Shown here: one piece after another, positions 36,361 to 45,028 of the stretch
Position numbering within the stretch: the first letter of the stretch is position 1
Layout of the letters: the number at the start of each line of letters is the position of its first letter
Assembly: GCA_048498155.1 (NCBI GenBank)
Contig: JBEHYN010000009.1
Coordinates: forward strand, 1 to 64,000
DNA length: 64,000 nucleotides
Direction of reading: 5' to 3'
Origin: BOG-938 sp048498155
GTDB taxonomy: Bacteria > Pseudomonadota > Alphaproteobacteria > Caulobacterales > Caulobacteraceae
Translations under genes and position numbers: made by a program
Notes under the pieces: model-generated
The model's input: the letters and a program-made list of their open reading frames with translations, nothing else
Told to the model about the DNA's origin: nothing
Database searches by the model: none

Positions 36361-36485
36361 CGAAGTACGAGATCCTGGCTGTGAGACGTCGTGGTCATTG
36401 GTCGACCAGCCAGGTTTATGCCTCAGTTGCGCTTCCGAGGGTCGGCGAACCACGCGCCGGCCCTCAAGTGCGTTTAGACCGTCGC

Positions 36486-36527
36486 TTGACGCAGCGCTCC
36501 CCATCCGATAGTAAGTGACTGATGACT
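36486..36527 (+). promoter_or_regulatory. Promoter with palindrome overlapping a start codon (leaderless)
   Basis: TTGACG (36486-36491), 17 nt, TAGTAA (36509-36514). The palindrome AGTGA-CTGA-TGACT (36514-36527) contains the ATG of the next gene (36522-36524). The expected transcription start falls at about 36520-36522. The 36361-36485 stretch before it holds no convincing gene. Confidence 0.5.
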
Positions 36528-37058
36528 ATTCAGCGTCCTAACTTTGCACCCGGCTGTTTCGGATCGACCGTCATGTTCCGCCTGCATTCCCCGGAATGCG
36601 CGGCCTGTGTTCATGGGTCGGACTGCTCCGACGCTGTGCGTGCGATCCAGCCCGAAGCGATGGAAGTCGTGATAGGTCTCGCAAACCTCCTAGGAAGCTC
36701 CAGGACAGTTGAAACCGCGAAGTGGTGGAAAGGTCTATGGACGTCGAACAAACGCGCTCAGCGGTCACAGGAGCGCGTTTCTAGCGTGCTGGAACGGTGG
36801 AACGCTAGCGGAGTGAACCCGTACCTCCTGAAGCACCGACTGAACCCCATTCAGAACGACGACGACTCCATCTCCCAGGATATGTTCAAGTTCATGATCG
36901 ACGAACGCGCATTTAAGCCGCGAGACGTTGTCGAGCATTTGCGCGATAGTTATCCGCAAGCGTCCAAAGCTTCGCTAGAGAAGCACGTCAAGCAAGCGTG
37001 CGAAGCGCTGCTGTCTATTCAGGTTCTCAAGAAGGAAGGCCACGTCTTTTGTCTTTAA
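36522..37058 (+). CDS. Unknown phage protein with a four-cysteine N-terminal cluster
   Basis: 178 aa. Cys12, Cys26, Cys29 and Cys35 (PGCFGS, then CAACVHGSDC) could bind zinc or an iron-sulfur cluster. Because Cys12 belongs to the pattern, the ATG at 36522 is preferred to ATG 36573, although it has no ribosome-binding site and sits inside the palindrome. The rest is helical, with a possible winged-helix segment near residues 75-130 (FKFMIDERAFKPRDVVEHL). It ends 8 nt before the polymerase gene, so the two are probably cotranscribed; a replication or transcription accessory role is only a guess. Confidence 0.65.
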   Translation: MTIQRPNFAPGCFGSTVMFRLHSPECAACVHGSDCSDAVRAIQPEAMEVVIGLANLLGSSRTVETAKWWKGLWTSNKRAQRSQERVSSVLERWNASGVNPYLLKHRLNPIQNDDDSISQDMFKFMIDERAFKPRDVVEHLRDSYPQASKASLEKHVKQACEALLSIQVLKKEGHVFCL

Positions 37059-37066
37059 ATACACTT

Positions 37067-40000
37067 ATGGGTGTCCGCACAGATTTCAGCTTGGGCGAGT
37101 CAGCTATTGCATCCGAGGACGTGGCGGCGATCGCTAAGCGTCTCGGACAGACGCATGTGGCTGTGGCGGACACCATGACGGTCTCCGGTTTGATCGACAT
37201 ATCCAAAGCGTGCGCCAAGGAGGGTATCGAGCTGCACATGGGTGTGCGTCTGCGGATCGTAGATGACTGCGTTCCGCGTGGCCAGGAAGGCAAGGATATC
37301 AACAAGAACGCCTATTACATCAAGGCGTGGCCCAAGAACGAAGAGGGGATGCGACGCATCTATGCGTTGCTCTCGCGGACGACCGAAGAGGATCGGTTCT
37401 TCTACCTGCCGCGTCTGACGCTGGATGACGTGATCGAAATCCTGGGCGATCCTGACTCGGTGGGTAGCCCGCACGTGATCATCTCGACCGGGGATGACCG
37501 TGGCCTCTTCACCCGGCCGGATTATCAAGCGATCCTGGAGCGGCTGTGGAAAAGCTTCGTCGTCTATAATGAGCTGATCCCGGTTCCGACGCCCTACTAT
37601 GAGCAGATCAACATCAGGTCTGCGGCTGGTAAACAGGGTGCTGGCGAGTGGATCGTCACCAACCCTACCTTCCACGACGACGGGAAGTTCGACCGCCTGT
37701 TCTTCAATATGGCGATCCACGGCCGGGGTAACCTCCGCAAATCGTTCACCTACGCCGACCCCTGGATCAAGGACTTCGGCCCAAAGACGGCTGCTGAGCT
37801 GGTGGAGCGCATTAAGCAAACCGCTGCGGGGATGAAGATCGCTGACCCAGCCGCGCATGTCGATGCGTTCAAGCGGGCTATGACGATAGGCAACCAAGCC
37901 TTCCTCGACGACACTGCCTTCCGATGGAAGAAGCAGCCGATCGCGCTGCCGTCGCTCAAGGCTGATCCTGTCACTGCGGTGCTGGAACAGTGCAAGGAAG
38001 GCATCAAGACCCGCCTGACGCGCGATGTCTTCGGCTACAAGCCCACCCCGGAGCTGATCCGCGAGACATACGTGCCTCGCCTGAAGTACGAGCTGGGTGT
38101 CCTGAAGGACCTGGGTTTCTGTGACTACTTCCTGGTGGTCTCGGATCTAGTCGGCTGGGCAAAGTCCGCTGGGATCATGGTTGGACCTGGCCGTGGTTCG
38201 GTCGGCGGGTCGTTGGCCGCGTTCCTGATGGGCATCACCGATATCGACCCCATTCGGTTTGGTCTGTTGTTCGAGCGCTTCATCAACCCCAGCCGGAATG
38301 ACCTTCCTGACGCCGACCTGGACTTCATGTCCACCCGCCGCGAAGAGATTATCACCTACCTGGAGGGCAAGTACGGAAAGACCCACGTCGCCGGGATCAC
38401 CAACTACGGCGTCCTAGGCTCCGCTTCAGCCCTGAAGGACATCTCCCGCATCTACGGCCAGGAGATGGAGTTCGCTGCGTCCAAGTTCATCCCCTCGGTT
38501 CACGGTCAGCCCGTGAGCCTGGAGGAAGCTAAGAAAGAGTCGGCGGAAATCTCCAAGTTCGCCGAGACCAACCCCAAGATCTGGACCGGCGCGCTGTCCG
38601 TCCAGGGCGTCATGCGCAGCTACGGTCGTCACGCGGCGGGCACCATCGTGTCCGGTGTGCCTATCGTCGAGCGCGCTGTCGTCGAGCGCGACGGTGAGAG
38701 CCGTAAGGTGAATTGGGACATGCGCGTCTGCGAGGACATGGGTCTCGTCAAGCTGGACGTGCTCGGACTATCGACGCTCGACACAATCGCGCGCTGCGTC
38801 CAGTACGTCAAAGAGCGTCACGGTGGATTGCGCTTGGACGTCATGAGTATACCGCTAGACGACGCGGACACGCTCAAAGCGTTCTCGCAAGGTCAAACCA
38901 TCGGTGTGTTCCAGTTCGAAGGTGGAGCCGCCCGGAAGATCCTCAAGGACATGGCCCAGCTCGACCAGACAGGTGAGCCTGAAAAACCTGTGACCTTCGA
39001 CGACCTAGTGGCTGCGAACGCCCTTAATCGTCCTGGCCCGATCGACGCCGGCCTTGTGCAAGACTACATCGACGCCCGGAACGGTAACCGGACCATCGCG
39101 GTCGCTCACCCCAACATGAAGGACGCGCTGGCAGAGACGTTCAACGTGATCGTCTATCAAGAGCAGGTTATGCGGGTCGCCGTGGATCTCTGCGGGTTCA
39201 GCCTAGCGGAAGCCGACAAGCTGCGTAAAGCGATGGGCAAGAAAGACCCCGTCTTGATGGCGTCGTTCCGCAAGCAGTTCGTGGACGGGGCCGGGTCACA
39301 CTCAGGGCTGGGCGACAAGGAAGCCGGCGCTCTGTTCGATCAGATCGAAGTCTTCGCCGGCTATGCGTTCAACAAGTCGCACGCGGCTGAGTACTCCCTG
39401 ATCTCGTACCAGTGCATGTGGCTCAAGACGAAATACCCCGTGGAGTTCTACGCTGCGGCGTTATCGACCGTGGACGAGAAGAAGCTCCAGGTGATCGTCA
39501 ACGAAGCGGCGAAGCACGGGATCAAGGTGCTGCCGCCCGATATCAACATCAGCACCAACGAGTTCGTCATCGGCAACGACACGACCCTCTTCATCCCCTT
39601 CAACCGGATCAAAGGTGTGTCCACCAAGGGCGGGGAAGCGATCCTGAAAGCCAGGCGCGACGGACCCTTCAAGTCTATCGCCGACCTGACCGCGCGCGTT
39701 GAGCGTCGCCTGTGCAACGTCCGTGTGGTGGGCGACCTGGACACCGTGGGTGCGTTCTCGCGGATCGAGCCCGGTCAGAAGTCAGCCGTGGACGTCAGTC
39801 GACGCCGCGAGCAGATGACGCTACTGCCTGGCCTGATGACCGGCGTCATCACCGCCGACCGTGACCTTCCCAAGGACAAGTTCACCGTCGCCCATATCGT
39901 CCAGGTCCGAAAGGACGTGAACGCGATTGACCCGTTGGCCATCCATTCGTCTCCGATGTTCGGCAACAAAGCGAAGTTCATGGTCGTCACGGACGGTCCA

Positions 40001-40423
40001 GGCCGCACCGAAGAGATGGAGAAGCAGTTCACGAAGGGCGAGAGTTTCCAGTACACGGCCGGCGCGCTGAAAGCGGCCGACCTGCATGTGAACGACGCCT
40101 ACTGGACCGGGCTGGTCAAAAAGCGGAAGTCGGGAAAGACGTTCACACCCAGCGAGATCAAGAACTACTCGCCCTTCCTGGTGCGTGAGATCGACCTTCT
40201 GAAGCCGCCTCTGATCCTGACGCTCGGCTCAGCCGCTGCCAGGTTCTTCATCCCGGACCTGAAGGGCGACATGCTGGAACACGTCGGTCGCGCCTTCTGG
40301 AATGAGAAGCTCGACGCCATGATCCTGATCGGCTTCAACCCGAACATGATCTACCACGACGACTCCAAATTCGATCTCCTGTGTGAACTGTTCGATACGG
40401 CTAAAACCATTGTTTGCCCCTGA
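37067..40423 (+). CDS. dnaE: DNA polymerase III alpha (DnaE type) fused to a UDG-like domain
   Basis: 1118 aa from ATG 37067. C-family polymerase: GPGRGSVGGSLAAFLMG, the catalytic aspartates in PDADLDF and KLDVLGLS, and the tandem helix-hairpin-helix YAFNKSHAAEYSLISYQCMW. The N-terminal PHP domain is degenerate: the region that normally holds HxHSxxS reads VRTDFSLGE, without either histidine, so PHP proofreading or metal binding is probably lost. From about residue 970 the usual OB/clamp region is replaced by a family-4 uracil-DNA-glycosylase-like fold: VTDGPGRTEE corresponds to motif 1 and LKPPLILTLGSAAARFF to the conserved core. Motif 2 reads GFNPNM in place of HPS, so it may not be catalytic. 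Likely the phage replicase. Confidence 0.92.
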   Translation: MGVRTDFSLGESAIASEDVAAIAKRLGQTHVAVADTMTVSGLIDISKACAKEGIELHMGVRLRIVDDCVPRGQEGKDINKNAYYIKAWPKNEEGMRRIYALLSRTTEEDRFFYLPRLTLDDVIEILGDPDSVGSPHVIISTGDDRGLFTRPDYQAILERLWKSFVVYNELIPVPTPYYEQINIRSAAGKQGAGEWIVTNPTFHDDGKFDRLFFNMAIHGRGNLRKSFTYADPWIKDFGPKTAAELVERIKQTAAGMKIADPAAHVDAFKRAMTIGNQAFLDDTAFRWKKQPIALPSLKADPVTAVLEQCKEGIKTRLTRDVFGYKPTPELIRETYVPRLKYELGVLKDLGFCDYFLVVSDLVGWAKSAGIMVGPGRGSVGGSLAAFLMGITDIDPIRFGLLFERFINPSRNDLPDADLDFMSTRREEIITYLEGKYGKTHVAGITNYGVLGSASALKDISRIYGQEMEFAASKFIPSVHGQPVSLEEAKKESAEISKFAETNPKIWTGALSVQGVMRSYGRHAAGTIVSGVPIVERAVVERDGESRKVNWDMRVCEDMGLVKLDVLGLSTLDTIARCVQYVKERHGGLRLDVMSIPLDDADTLKAFSQGQTIGVFQFEGGAARKILKDMAQLDQTGEPEKPVTFDDLVAANALNRPGPIDAGLVQDYIDARNGNRTIAVAHPNMKDALAETFNVIVYQEQVMRVAVDLCGFSLAEADKLRKAMGKKDPVLMASFRKQFVDGAGSHSGLGDKEAGALFDQIEVFAGYAFNKSHAAEYSLISYQCMWLKTKYPVEFYAAALSTVDEKKLQVIVNEAAKHGIKVLPPDINISTNEFVIGNDTTLFIPFNRIKGVSTKGGEAILKARRDGPFKSIADLTARVERRLCNVRVVGDLDTVGAFSRIEPGQKSAVDVSRRREQMTLLPGLMTGVITADRDLPKDKFTVAHIVQVRKDVNAIDPLAIHSSPMFGNKAKFMVVTDGPGRTEEMEKQFTKGESFQYTAGALKAADLHVNDAYWTGLVKKRKSGKTFTPSEIKNYSPFLVREIDLLKPPLILTLGSAAARFFIPDLKGDMLEHVGRAFWNEKLDAMILIGFNPNMIYHDDSKFDLLCELFDTAKTIVCP

Positions 40424-40430
40424 CATTATA

Positions 40431-40444
40431 AGTCAGTGTTGACT
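40431..40444 (+). promoter_or_regulatory. Perfect palindrome operator
   Basis: AGTCA-GTGT-TGACT, overlapping the last two bases of TATAAG (40427-40432), 50 nt before the next start codon. No clear -35 hexamer at 17 nt. Confidence 0.6.
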
Positions 40445-40494
40445 ATCTATCCCAGCGAAGCTATATTCCAGATACAGAAAAAACAGAGGCAATC

Positions 40495-41010
40495 GTGACC
40501 ACCACCCCTAGCCAGAAACCCACTGTCGAGACGTTCGTCGATCCGGAGCGTATCGCTGCGGACGTCGCGCCTATCGCCAGGAACTTTGACGGCATCGGCG
40601 AGGAACTCTCCCGCCAGGCCAGCCTGACCTACTACTACTCCACGCTGACGGCGAAGGCTGAAAAGCAGCTCGCGAACCTCAAGCTGCGACTGGAAGCGGT
40701 CGAAGCCCAGGTCGCGACCAATGTCCGCACCAAGGCCGCGACCGATAGCGAGAAGCTGACGGCCGACATGGTCAAGGAGCGGGTGCGTCTGCACCCAAAG
40801 ACCATCGCGTTCGAGCAAGCGATCATCGAAGCGCAGGAAGTCCTATCAGTCCTGAAAGGCGCGTTCGGTGCCATCAAGGACAAGAAGGACTCGCTGGTCG
40901 CAATGTCCCACATGTCGCGGGAAGAACTGCGCGCGGCTCAAAGCCTGGAACAAGAAGAACATGGCTCCCACGGGAGACAAAAGGGACACTTGTCCTCACT
41001 GCGTTCGTAG
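40495..41010 (+). CDS. Unknown coiled-coil protein
   Basis: 171 aa from GTG 40495, with the ribosome-binding site ACAGAGGCA seen before several genes here. Residues about 45-90 (LTAKAEKQLANLKLRLEAVE) and 100-145 are long amphipathic helices likely to form a coiled coil. It sits between the polymerase and the SSB gene, so a role as a recombination mediator or replication accessory is possible, but no motif supports it. Confidence 0.65.
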   Translation: MTTTPSQKPTVETFVDPERIAADVAPIARNFDGIGEELSRQASLTYYYSTLTAKAEKQLANLKLRLEAVEAQVATNVRTKAATDSEKLTADMVKERVRLHPKTIAFEQAIIEAQEVLSVLKGAFGAIKDKKDSLVAMSHMSREELRAAQSLEQEEHGSHGRQKGHLSSLRS

Positions 41011-41065
41011 TGAAAGCCAAGTGAATGCTGTCGCGTTCTGCGGTAGTATTATCACGCTCCAATGA
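40961..41065 (+). CDS. Possible 34-aa CxxC peptide overlapping the coiled-coil gene
   Basis: ATG 40961 opens a 34-aa frame, MAPTGDKRDTCPHCVRSESQ continuing to CGSIITLQ, overlapping the 3' end of the coiled-coil gene by 50 nt in another frame. CPHC plus a third Cys suggests metal binding. The ribosome-binding site is weak (GAAGAAC). Alternatively, these codons are the true end of the upstream protein after a frameshift. Confidence 0.3.
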   Translation: MAPTGDKRDTCPHCVRSESQVNAVAFCGSIITLQ

Positions 41066-41120
41066 TTATTCGGCGGAGCAATTGAAAGTGTCAGAATGCT
41101 GAACAAAGGAACCAAGCATA

Positions 41121-42062
41121 ATGTCGAGTTTGAAAGATCGTATCGCCGCGAGCCGTAAGGCGATCGCGGACCAAAAGGCCAGCTACGACCGCGCCTACAA
41201 ATTCAAGGTGGGTAAGACGATCATTCGTCTCCTGCCTGGCGTGCAGGACCCGGACGAGTTCTCGAAGGAATACGGTGCCCACTACATCCGTGACCCTTCG
41301 ACCGACAGCATCATCGCGGTCGTCGGCGACGCCCAGATCTGCTACGGCCAGCGCTGCCCCGTTCGCGAAGCCATCCAGATGTTCATCGACAAGTGCAATG
41401 CGCGCGGCGATGACGTGACGGCCGGCAAGGCGAAGGAATGGTTGGCGAAGTCCACCAACATCGCCAACGTCCAGATCGTGGACGGCCCCGACAGCGAGAA
41501 CAAGGGCAAGGTCGTACGCCCGGAATTCTCCCAGAACCTGCTCGACAGCATGCTCTCCGTCCTGGAGGACTACGCCCTCGTCGACAAGGATTTCGACGAG
41601 AAGTTCCGCAAGAACGGCTTCCTGCTCACGGTCGAGCGTGTCGGCACCGGCAAGATGGACACCAAGTACACCATCGCCGCCTACCCGAAGCAGCCCGAAA
41701 CCCCGATCTCGGACAGCGTGCTTGCACAACGTCTGGACCTTCAATCGGTCGTGGACGGCAAGTTCGGTCAGTCGGTGCTGAATGCCCTGTCCAAGCTGAG
41801 CGTCTTGCTCGGCAAGGACGTGACCCAGTCTGCTCTGGGTCTGGCGGTGCAGGAGTCGGCTAAGATCGCTCATGCTCCTGTCAACAACCAGCCTGCCGCT
41901 GAACCGGCCGGCGACGACCTGACCGCGCTCTTGGGCGAGGGTCCGATCGAAGCGGAGTTCGTGGACGCGCCCGTCGCTACCACTGCTCCGGAAGTCGCTC
42001 CTGCGGCCGAGACTGTCACTGACGAGTTCAAGGACATCCTGGCCGACCTGGACAACCTCTAG
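41121..42062 (+). CDS. Single-stranded DNA-binding protein, gp32-like
   Basis: 313 aa. FKVGKTIIRLLPGVQDP and the CYGQRCPVRE segment resemble T4 gp32-type proteins. The C-terminus is a long Ala/Pro/Glu linker ending in the acidic tip DEFKDILADLDNL, the usual protein-docking tail of SSBs. Position between the polymerase and the FEN/RecA genes fits the coordination of replication and recombination. It lacks an obvious palindrome upstream; only a TGATT half-site is seen near 41052. Confidence 0.75.
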   Translation: MSSLKDRIAASRKAIADQKASYDRAYKFKVGKTIIRLLPGVQDPDEFSKEYGAHYIRDPSTDSIIAVVGDAQICYGQRCPVREAIQMFIDKCNARGDDVTAGKAKEWLAKSTNIANVQIVDGPDSENKGKVVRPEFSQNLLDSMLSVLEDYALVDKDFDEKFRKNGFLLTVERVGTGKMDTKYTIAAYPKQPETPISDSVLAQRLDLQSVVDGKFGQSVLNALSKLSVLLGKDVTQSALGLAVQESAKIAHAPVNNQPAAEPAGDDLTALLGEGPIEAEFVDAPVATTAPEVAPAAETVTDEFKDILADLDNL

Positions 42063-42071
42063 GTGGGAGTA

Positions 42072-42111
42072 GGAGACGCGCGGATTTTGGCATCTGCTAC
42101 CGCGCGTCTCC
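42072..42111. terminator. 12-bp perfect hairpin after the SSB gene
   Basis: GGAGACGCGCGG (42072-42083) pairs perfectly with CCGCGCGTCTCC (42100-42111), loop 16 nt. It has no U-tract, so it may be a terminator of weak type or an mRNA 3' protector for the highly expressed SSB. Confidence 0.55.
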
Positions 42112-42123
42112 AATTCCATAAGC

Positions 42124-42137
42124 AGTCAGCAATTACT
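42124..42137 (+). promoter_or_regulatory. Near-perfect palindrome operator
   Basis: AGTCA-GCAA-TTACT (9 of 10), 4 nt before the HNH gene start; CATAAG (42117-42122) is a possible -10. Confidence 0.45.
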
Positions 42138-42141
42138 TCCC

Positions 42142-42673
42142 ATGCTTGAACACGAACAGTGGCGTGATGTTGTCGGGTACGATGGCTTCTATGAAGTCTC
42201 CGATCTCGGCAACGTGCGTAGCCTAAGTCGGCTCGATGCGCTCGGACACCGTCTCAAGGGGCGGCCAATCAAGACCTCGGTCAATCGGGGTGGGTACAAA
42301 AACTGTTTGCTTATCCAGAGACGGCAGACAGATCACGTACACGGTCCACCGGATCGTGCTGGAAGCCTTTGTCGGACCGAGACCTTCGGAAGAGCATGAG
42401 GGATGTCACGGCCCGAAAGGTAAGCTGTGTAACTCCATTAGCAATCTCCGTTGGGGAACTAGGCTTGAAAATGGCCAGGACAAAATAATTCAGGAAGAGA
42501 GCTGCTGTGGTGAATATCATCACAAAGCGCGTCTCAACAGAAATGATGTTCTGGCTATTAGAGCAAGCCTATCCGAAGGAGAGGGTATTGCGGCCCTAGC
42601 GACAAAGTATGTGGTAGCTCGTTCTACTATAGGTCACATCAAATACGGCACATCGTGGAAACATATCATATGA
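42142..42673 (+). pseudogene. HNH homing endonuclease (NUMOD4-HNH), frameshifted
   Basis: The NUMOD4 domain starts at ATG 42142 (EQWRDVVGYDGFYEVSDLGN) and runs to GGYK near 42298. The frame then needs +1 to continue as TVCLSRDGRQITYTVHRIVL, with the HNH core CHGPKGKLCNSISNLRWGT and a C-terminal HTH (IAALATKYVVARSTIGHIKY). The shift falls in a run of five A (42298-42302). Removing one A would give one protein of about 176 aa. So it is a decayed gene, a sequencing error, or slippage-dependent expression. Such endonucleases spread by homing between phage genes. It overlaps the next start by ATGA. Confidence 0.8.
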
Positions 42674-43605
42674 CCGACCGAATTTTGATCGACATCAATA
42701 GTGTTGGCCACGCAGCTCATCAAGGGACAATCTTGATGGCGGGTGACCAGATGACGCAAGCCGTTTACGGAACCTTGAGGTCCGTTCGTGCGCTCAAGGT
42801 CGCCCACCCAGAGAGCTCGATGCTCGTCCTGTGGGACGGTCTGTCGTGGCGGAAGAAAGAGTCTGAGGTCTACAAGGCCAACCGGCAGGACAACGCTGAG
42901 AAGCGTGAAGCCCGTCGACGCTACGTGACCCAGACCCCTTTCATCCGCAAAGCGCTCAAGCATCTGGCTGTTCCGCAGCTCGCTGCTGCGAACATGGAAG
43001 CGGATGACCTGGCCGCCATGCTGGTGCGCAGAGCGTGCGAGCAGGGTGACTTCATACGCCTGGTGACCGGTGACCAGGACTGGCTCCAGCTCGTCGGGCC
43101 GAATTGTATCTGGGAAGATCACCGCGATAGCGCCAAGCGTGTCAACGTGAACAGCTTCAAAGCGAAGACTGGGTACCCCGACGCGACACGGTTCGTCCAA
43201 GCGAAGGCCCTTCAGGGCGACGTCTCGGATAACCTACCCGGCGTGGGCGGGATCGGTGAGAAGAAGGCTGCTGACCTGCTGGAAGTCTGGGGGCGCGTGG
43301 AAGCGTTCCTGGCCGATCCTGATCCTGCTGCGACCTACAAGCTGAAGCGACCTGACGTGAAGACCTTCCCCAAGGTGTTCAAGGAATTCCATCAGAACGA
43401 TGGGCAGCGGCAGGAAAAGTTCTTCCACAATCACGCCATGATGAACCTCTGTGGGGATCTACCTGCCCCCGAGAGGATGGTCCTGGCGAAAGGCGAGTTC
43501 AACGCGGACGCCTTCAAGGCGGTCTGCCACGAGCTCGGGTTCGTGTCGATCCATCGACCGGACCGGTTCGACGACTTCGTCGAGCCATTCAAAATAAGGC
43601 ACTGA
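42670..43605 (+). CDS. 5'-3' exonuclease (FEN/T5-exonuclease-like)
   Basis: 311 aa from ATG 42670 (MTDRILIDINSVGHAAHQG). Metal-binding acidic residues of the PIN/FEN fold are in LIDINS, MEADDLAAML and VTGDQDWLQLV; the helix-hairpin-helix DNA clamp is LQGDVSDNLPGVGGIGEKKA. It removes RNA primers and flaps at the replication fork. Overlaps the HNH frame by ATGA and is followed 7 nt later by the recombinase. Confidence 0.92.
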   Translation: MTDRILIDINSVGHAAHQGTILMAGDQMTQAVYGTLRSVRALKVAHPESSMLVLWDGLSWRKKESEVYKANRQDNAEKREARRRYVTQTPFIRKALKHLAVPQLAAANMEADDLAAMLVRRACEQGDFIRLVTGDQDWLQLVGPNCIWEDHRDSAKRVNVNSFKAKTGYPDATRFVQAKALQGDVSDNLPGVGGIGEKKAADLLEVWGRVEAFLADPDPAATYKLKRPDVKTFPKVFKEFHQNDGQRQEKFFHNHAMMNLCGDLPAPERMVLAKGEFNADAFKAVCHELGFVSIHRPDRFDDFVEPFKIRH

Positions 43606-43612
43606 ATTCCAT

Positions 43613-44752
43613 ATGAGTTTCGCTGAAGACCTGGCTCAGGCCGGGCTGGAGAACTACGAGCGTCAGTTCACCGACACCTTCCTCACGACCGGCTACCCCA
43701 ACCTCGATGCGGCCCTGTCCGGGCTCTATAAGGGCGGCGGCTTCGCGTCAGGGCGGATCATCGAAATCTTCGGACCGTCTGCGTCCGGTAAGACCGTGAT
43801 CGCAACCTATGTGATGGCCGCAGCTCAGAAGGCTGGTGGCTTGGCCGGCTTCCACGACCACGAACGCGCCTACAAGAAAGAGCTGGGCGTGAAGATGTGC
43901 GGCCTGTCGCTCGACCCCAACAAGTGGGTCTACGATCAGCCGTGGACGTTCGAGCAGTCCATCGACCGGATGCGCAAGAAGGTGCTGGTCGCGCGCGGCA
44001 TGGAGTTCAGCGAGGCTGACGGCGAATACTCGCAGAAGAAGGGCGCGAAGGTCCACTATCCGCTCGACAAGCCCATCGTGTGGGTCTTCGACTCCCTGCA
44101 CTCGATGGTGCCGATGTCCGCCGCCGGCAAGGATGCCGTCGATCGCGGGATGCACGACAACATGGCTCTACCCAAGGCTACGTCTGACCATTTCCCCGCG
44201 CTGTCGGTGTTCGCGGAAGCGACAAACACCCTGATCATCTTCCTGAACCAAATCCGTTTGGACCTGAAGAACACCAAGAACCCCAAGTACCCGGTCTACA
44301 AGTCGAGTGGCGGGGATGCTCCGATCTACTACACCAGCCAGCGTCTGCGTTTGACGGTCGCCATGCTGAAGACGGCGGACGGTACGGAACTCGGACAGCG
44401 AGTCACCTGTAAGGTGATCAAGAACAAGCTATATCGGCCGAACCTCAAGGTGTCCTGGGACTTCCTGTACCAGGCTGATGGCACCGGAGCATTCGACAAC
44501 GTGGGCGGCGTCATCGACCGTCTGGTCGAGCTGGGCAAGCTGCCGGCGACGAAGACCCATATCACCTGGAAGGACAAGAAGTTCTTCCGTAAATCCCTGG
44601 TCAACCACATCCGGGATAGCGGCGAGTATGACGAGCTGGTCGCCATGCTACCCATCAACCTGGCAGCCAGCGATCCAGCGGCGATCCAGGAAGACGGTCC
44701 GGAGGAGGACACTGCCGGCTTCGCAGCTTCGATCGAGGCGGACGATGCCTGA
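43613..44752 (+). CDS. RecA/UvsX-like recombinase
   Basis: 379 aa. Walker A GPSASGKT (about residue 57), Walker B in IVWVFDSLHSMVP, and the L2-region FLNQIRLDLKNT. The layout (short N-terminus, core ATPase, long C-terminal region with acidic end EADDA) is that of phage UvsX-type proteins rather than bacterial RecA. Catalyses strand exchange with the gp32-like SSB. Its last 8 nt overlap the following small gene. Confidence 0.88.
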   Translation: MSFAEDLAQAGLENYERQFTDTFLTTGYPNLDAALSGLYKGGGFASGRIIEIFGPSASGKTVIATYVMAAAQKAGGLAGFHDHERAYKKELGVKMCGLSLDPNKWVYDQPWTFEQSIDRMRKKVLVARGMEFSEADGEYSQKKGAKVHYPLDKPIVWVFDSLHSMVPMSAAGKDAVDRGMHDNMALPKATSDHFPALSVFAEATNTLIIFLNQIRLDLKNTKNPKYPVYKSSGGDAPIYYTSQRLRLTVAMLKTADGTELGQRVTCKVIKNKLYRPNLKVSWDFLYQADGTGAFDNVGGVIDRLVELGKLPATKTHITWKDKKFFRKSLVNHIRDSGEYDELVAMLPINLAASDPAAIQEDGPEEDTAGFAASIEADDA

Positions 44753-45011
44753 TCCGTTCAAAGAGCCGAACGTCACGCTGGGTATCGTGATGAAAGCGGG
44801 CCATGCGATTGGCCCGTTTACACTCAAGCAGTCGCTCGCAGTTGAGCTGGCGAAGACTTACAGTCAGCGGGACGTTAAAGCGGTCAACAACGTTATCGGA
44901 TTTCAGCACAATATGGGTGTTGCTCTGGTTGATCTCAATGAGGTGACCGGTATAACCATAGTGTCGGGTTCTCTCGGAGCCGTCTCGGATCTTATTGACG
45001 CGGTGATCTAG
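44745..45011 (+). CDS. Unknown small protein
   Basis: 88 aa from ATG 44745, overlapping the recombinase gene by 8 nt. Begins MPDPFKEPNVTLGIV and ends in a hydrophobic beta-rich stretch (GVALVDLNEVTGITIVSGSL). No family recognised. Its coupling to the recombinase gene suggests a recombination-related or simply cotranscribed role. Confidence 0.65.
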   Translation: MPDPFKEPNVTLGIVMKAGHAIGPFTLKQSLAVELAKTYSQRDVKAVNNVIGFQHNMGVALVDLNEVTGITIVSGSLGAVSDLIDAVI

Positions 45012-45028
45012 TCTGATATATTGAGCTA

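Noticed and set aside
36381..36518. 45-codon frame from GTG 36381 after the AAA+ gene
   Set aside because: Arginine-rich, no ribosome-binding site, runs into the next promoter; probably non-coding.
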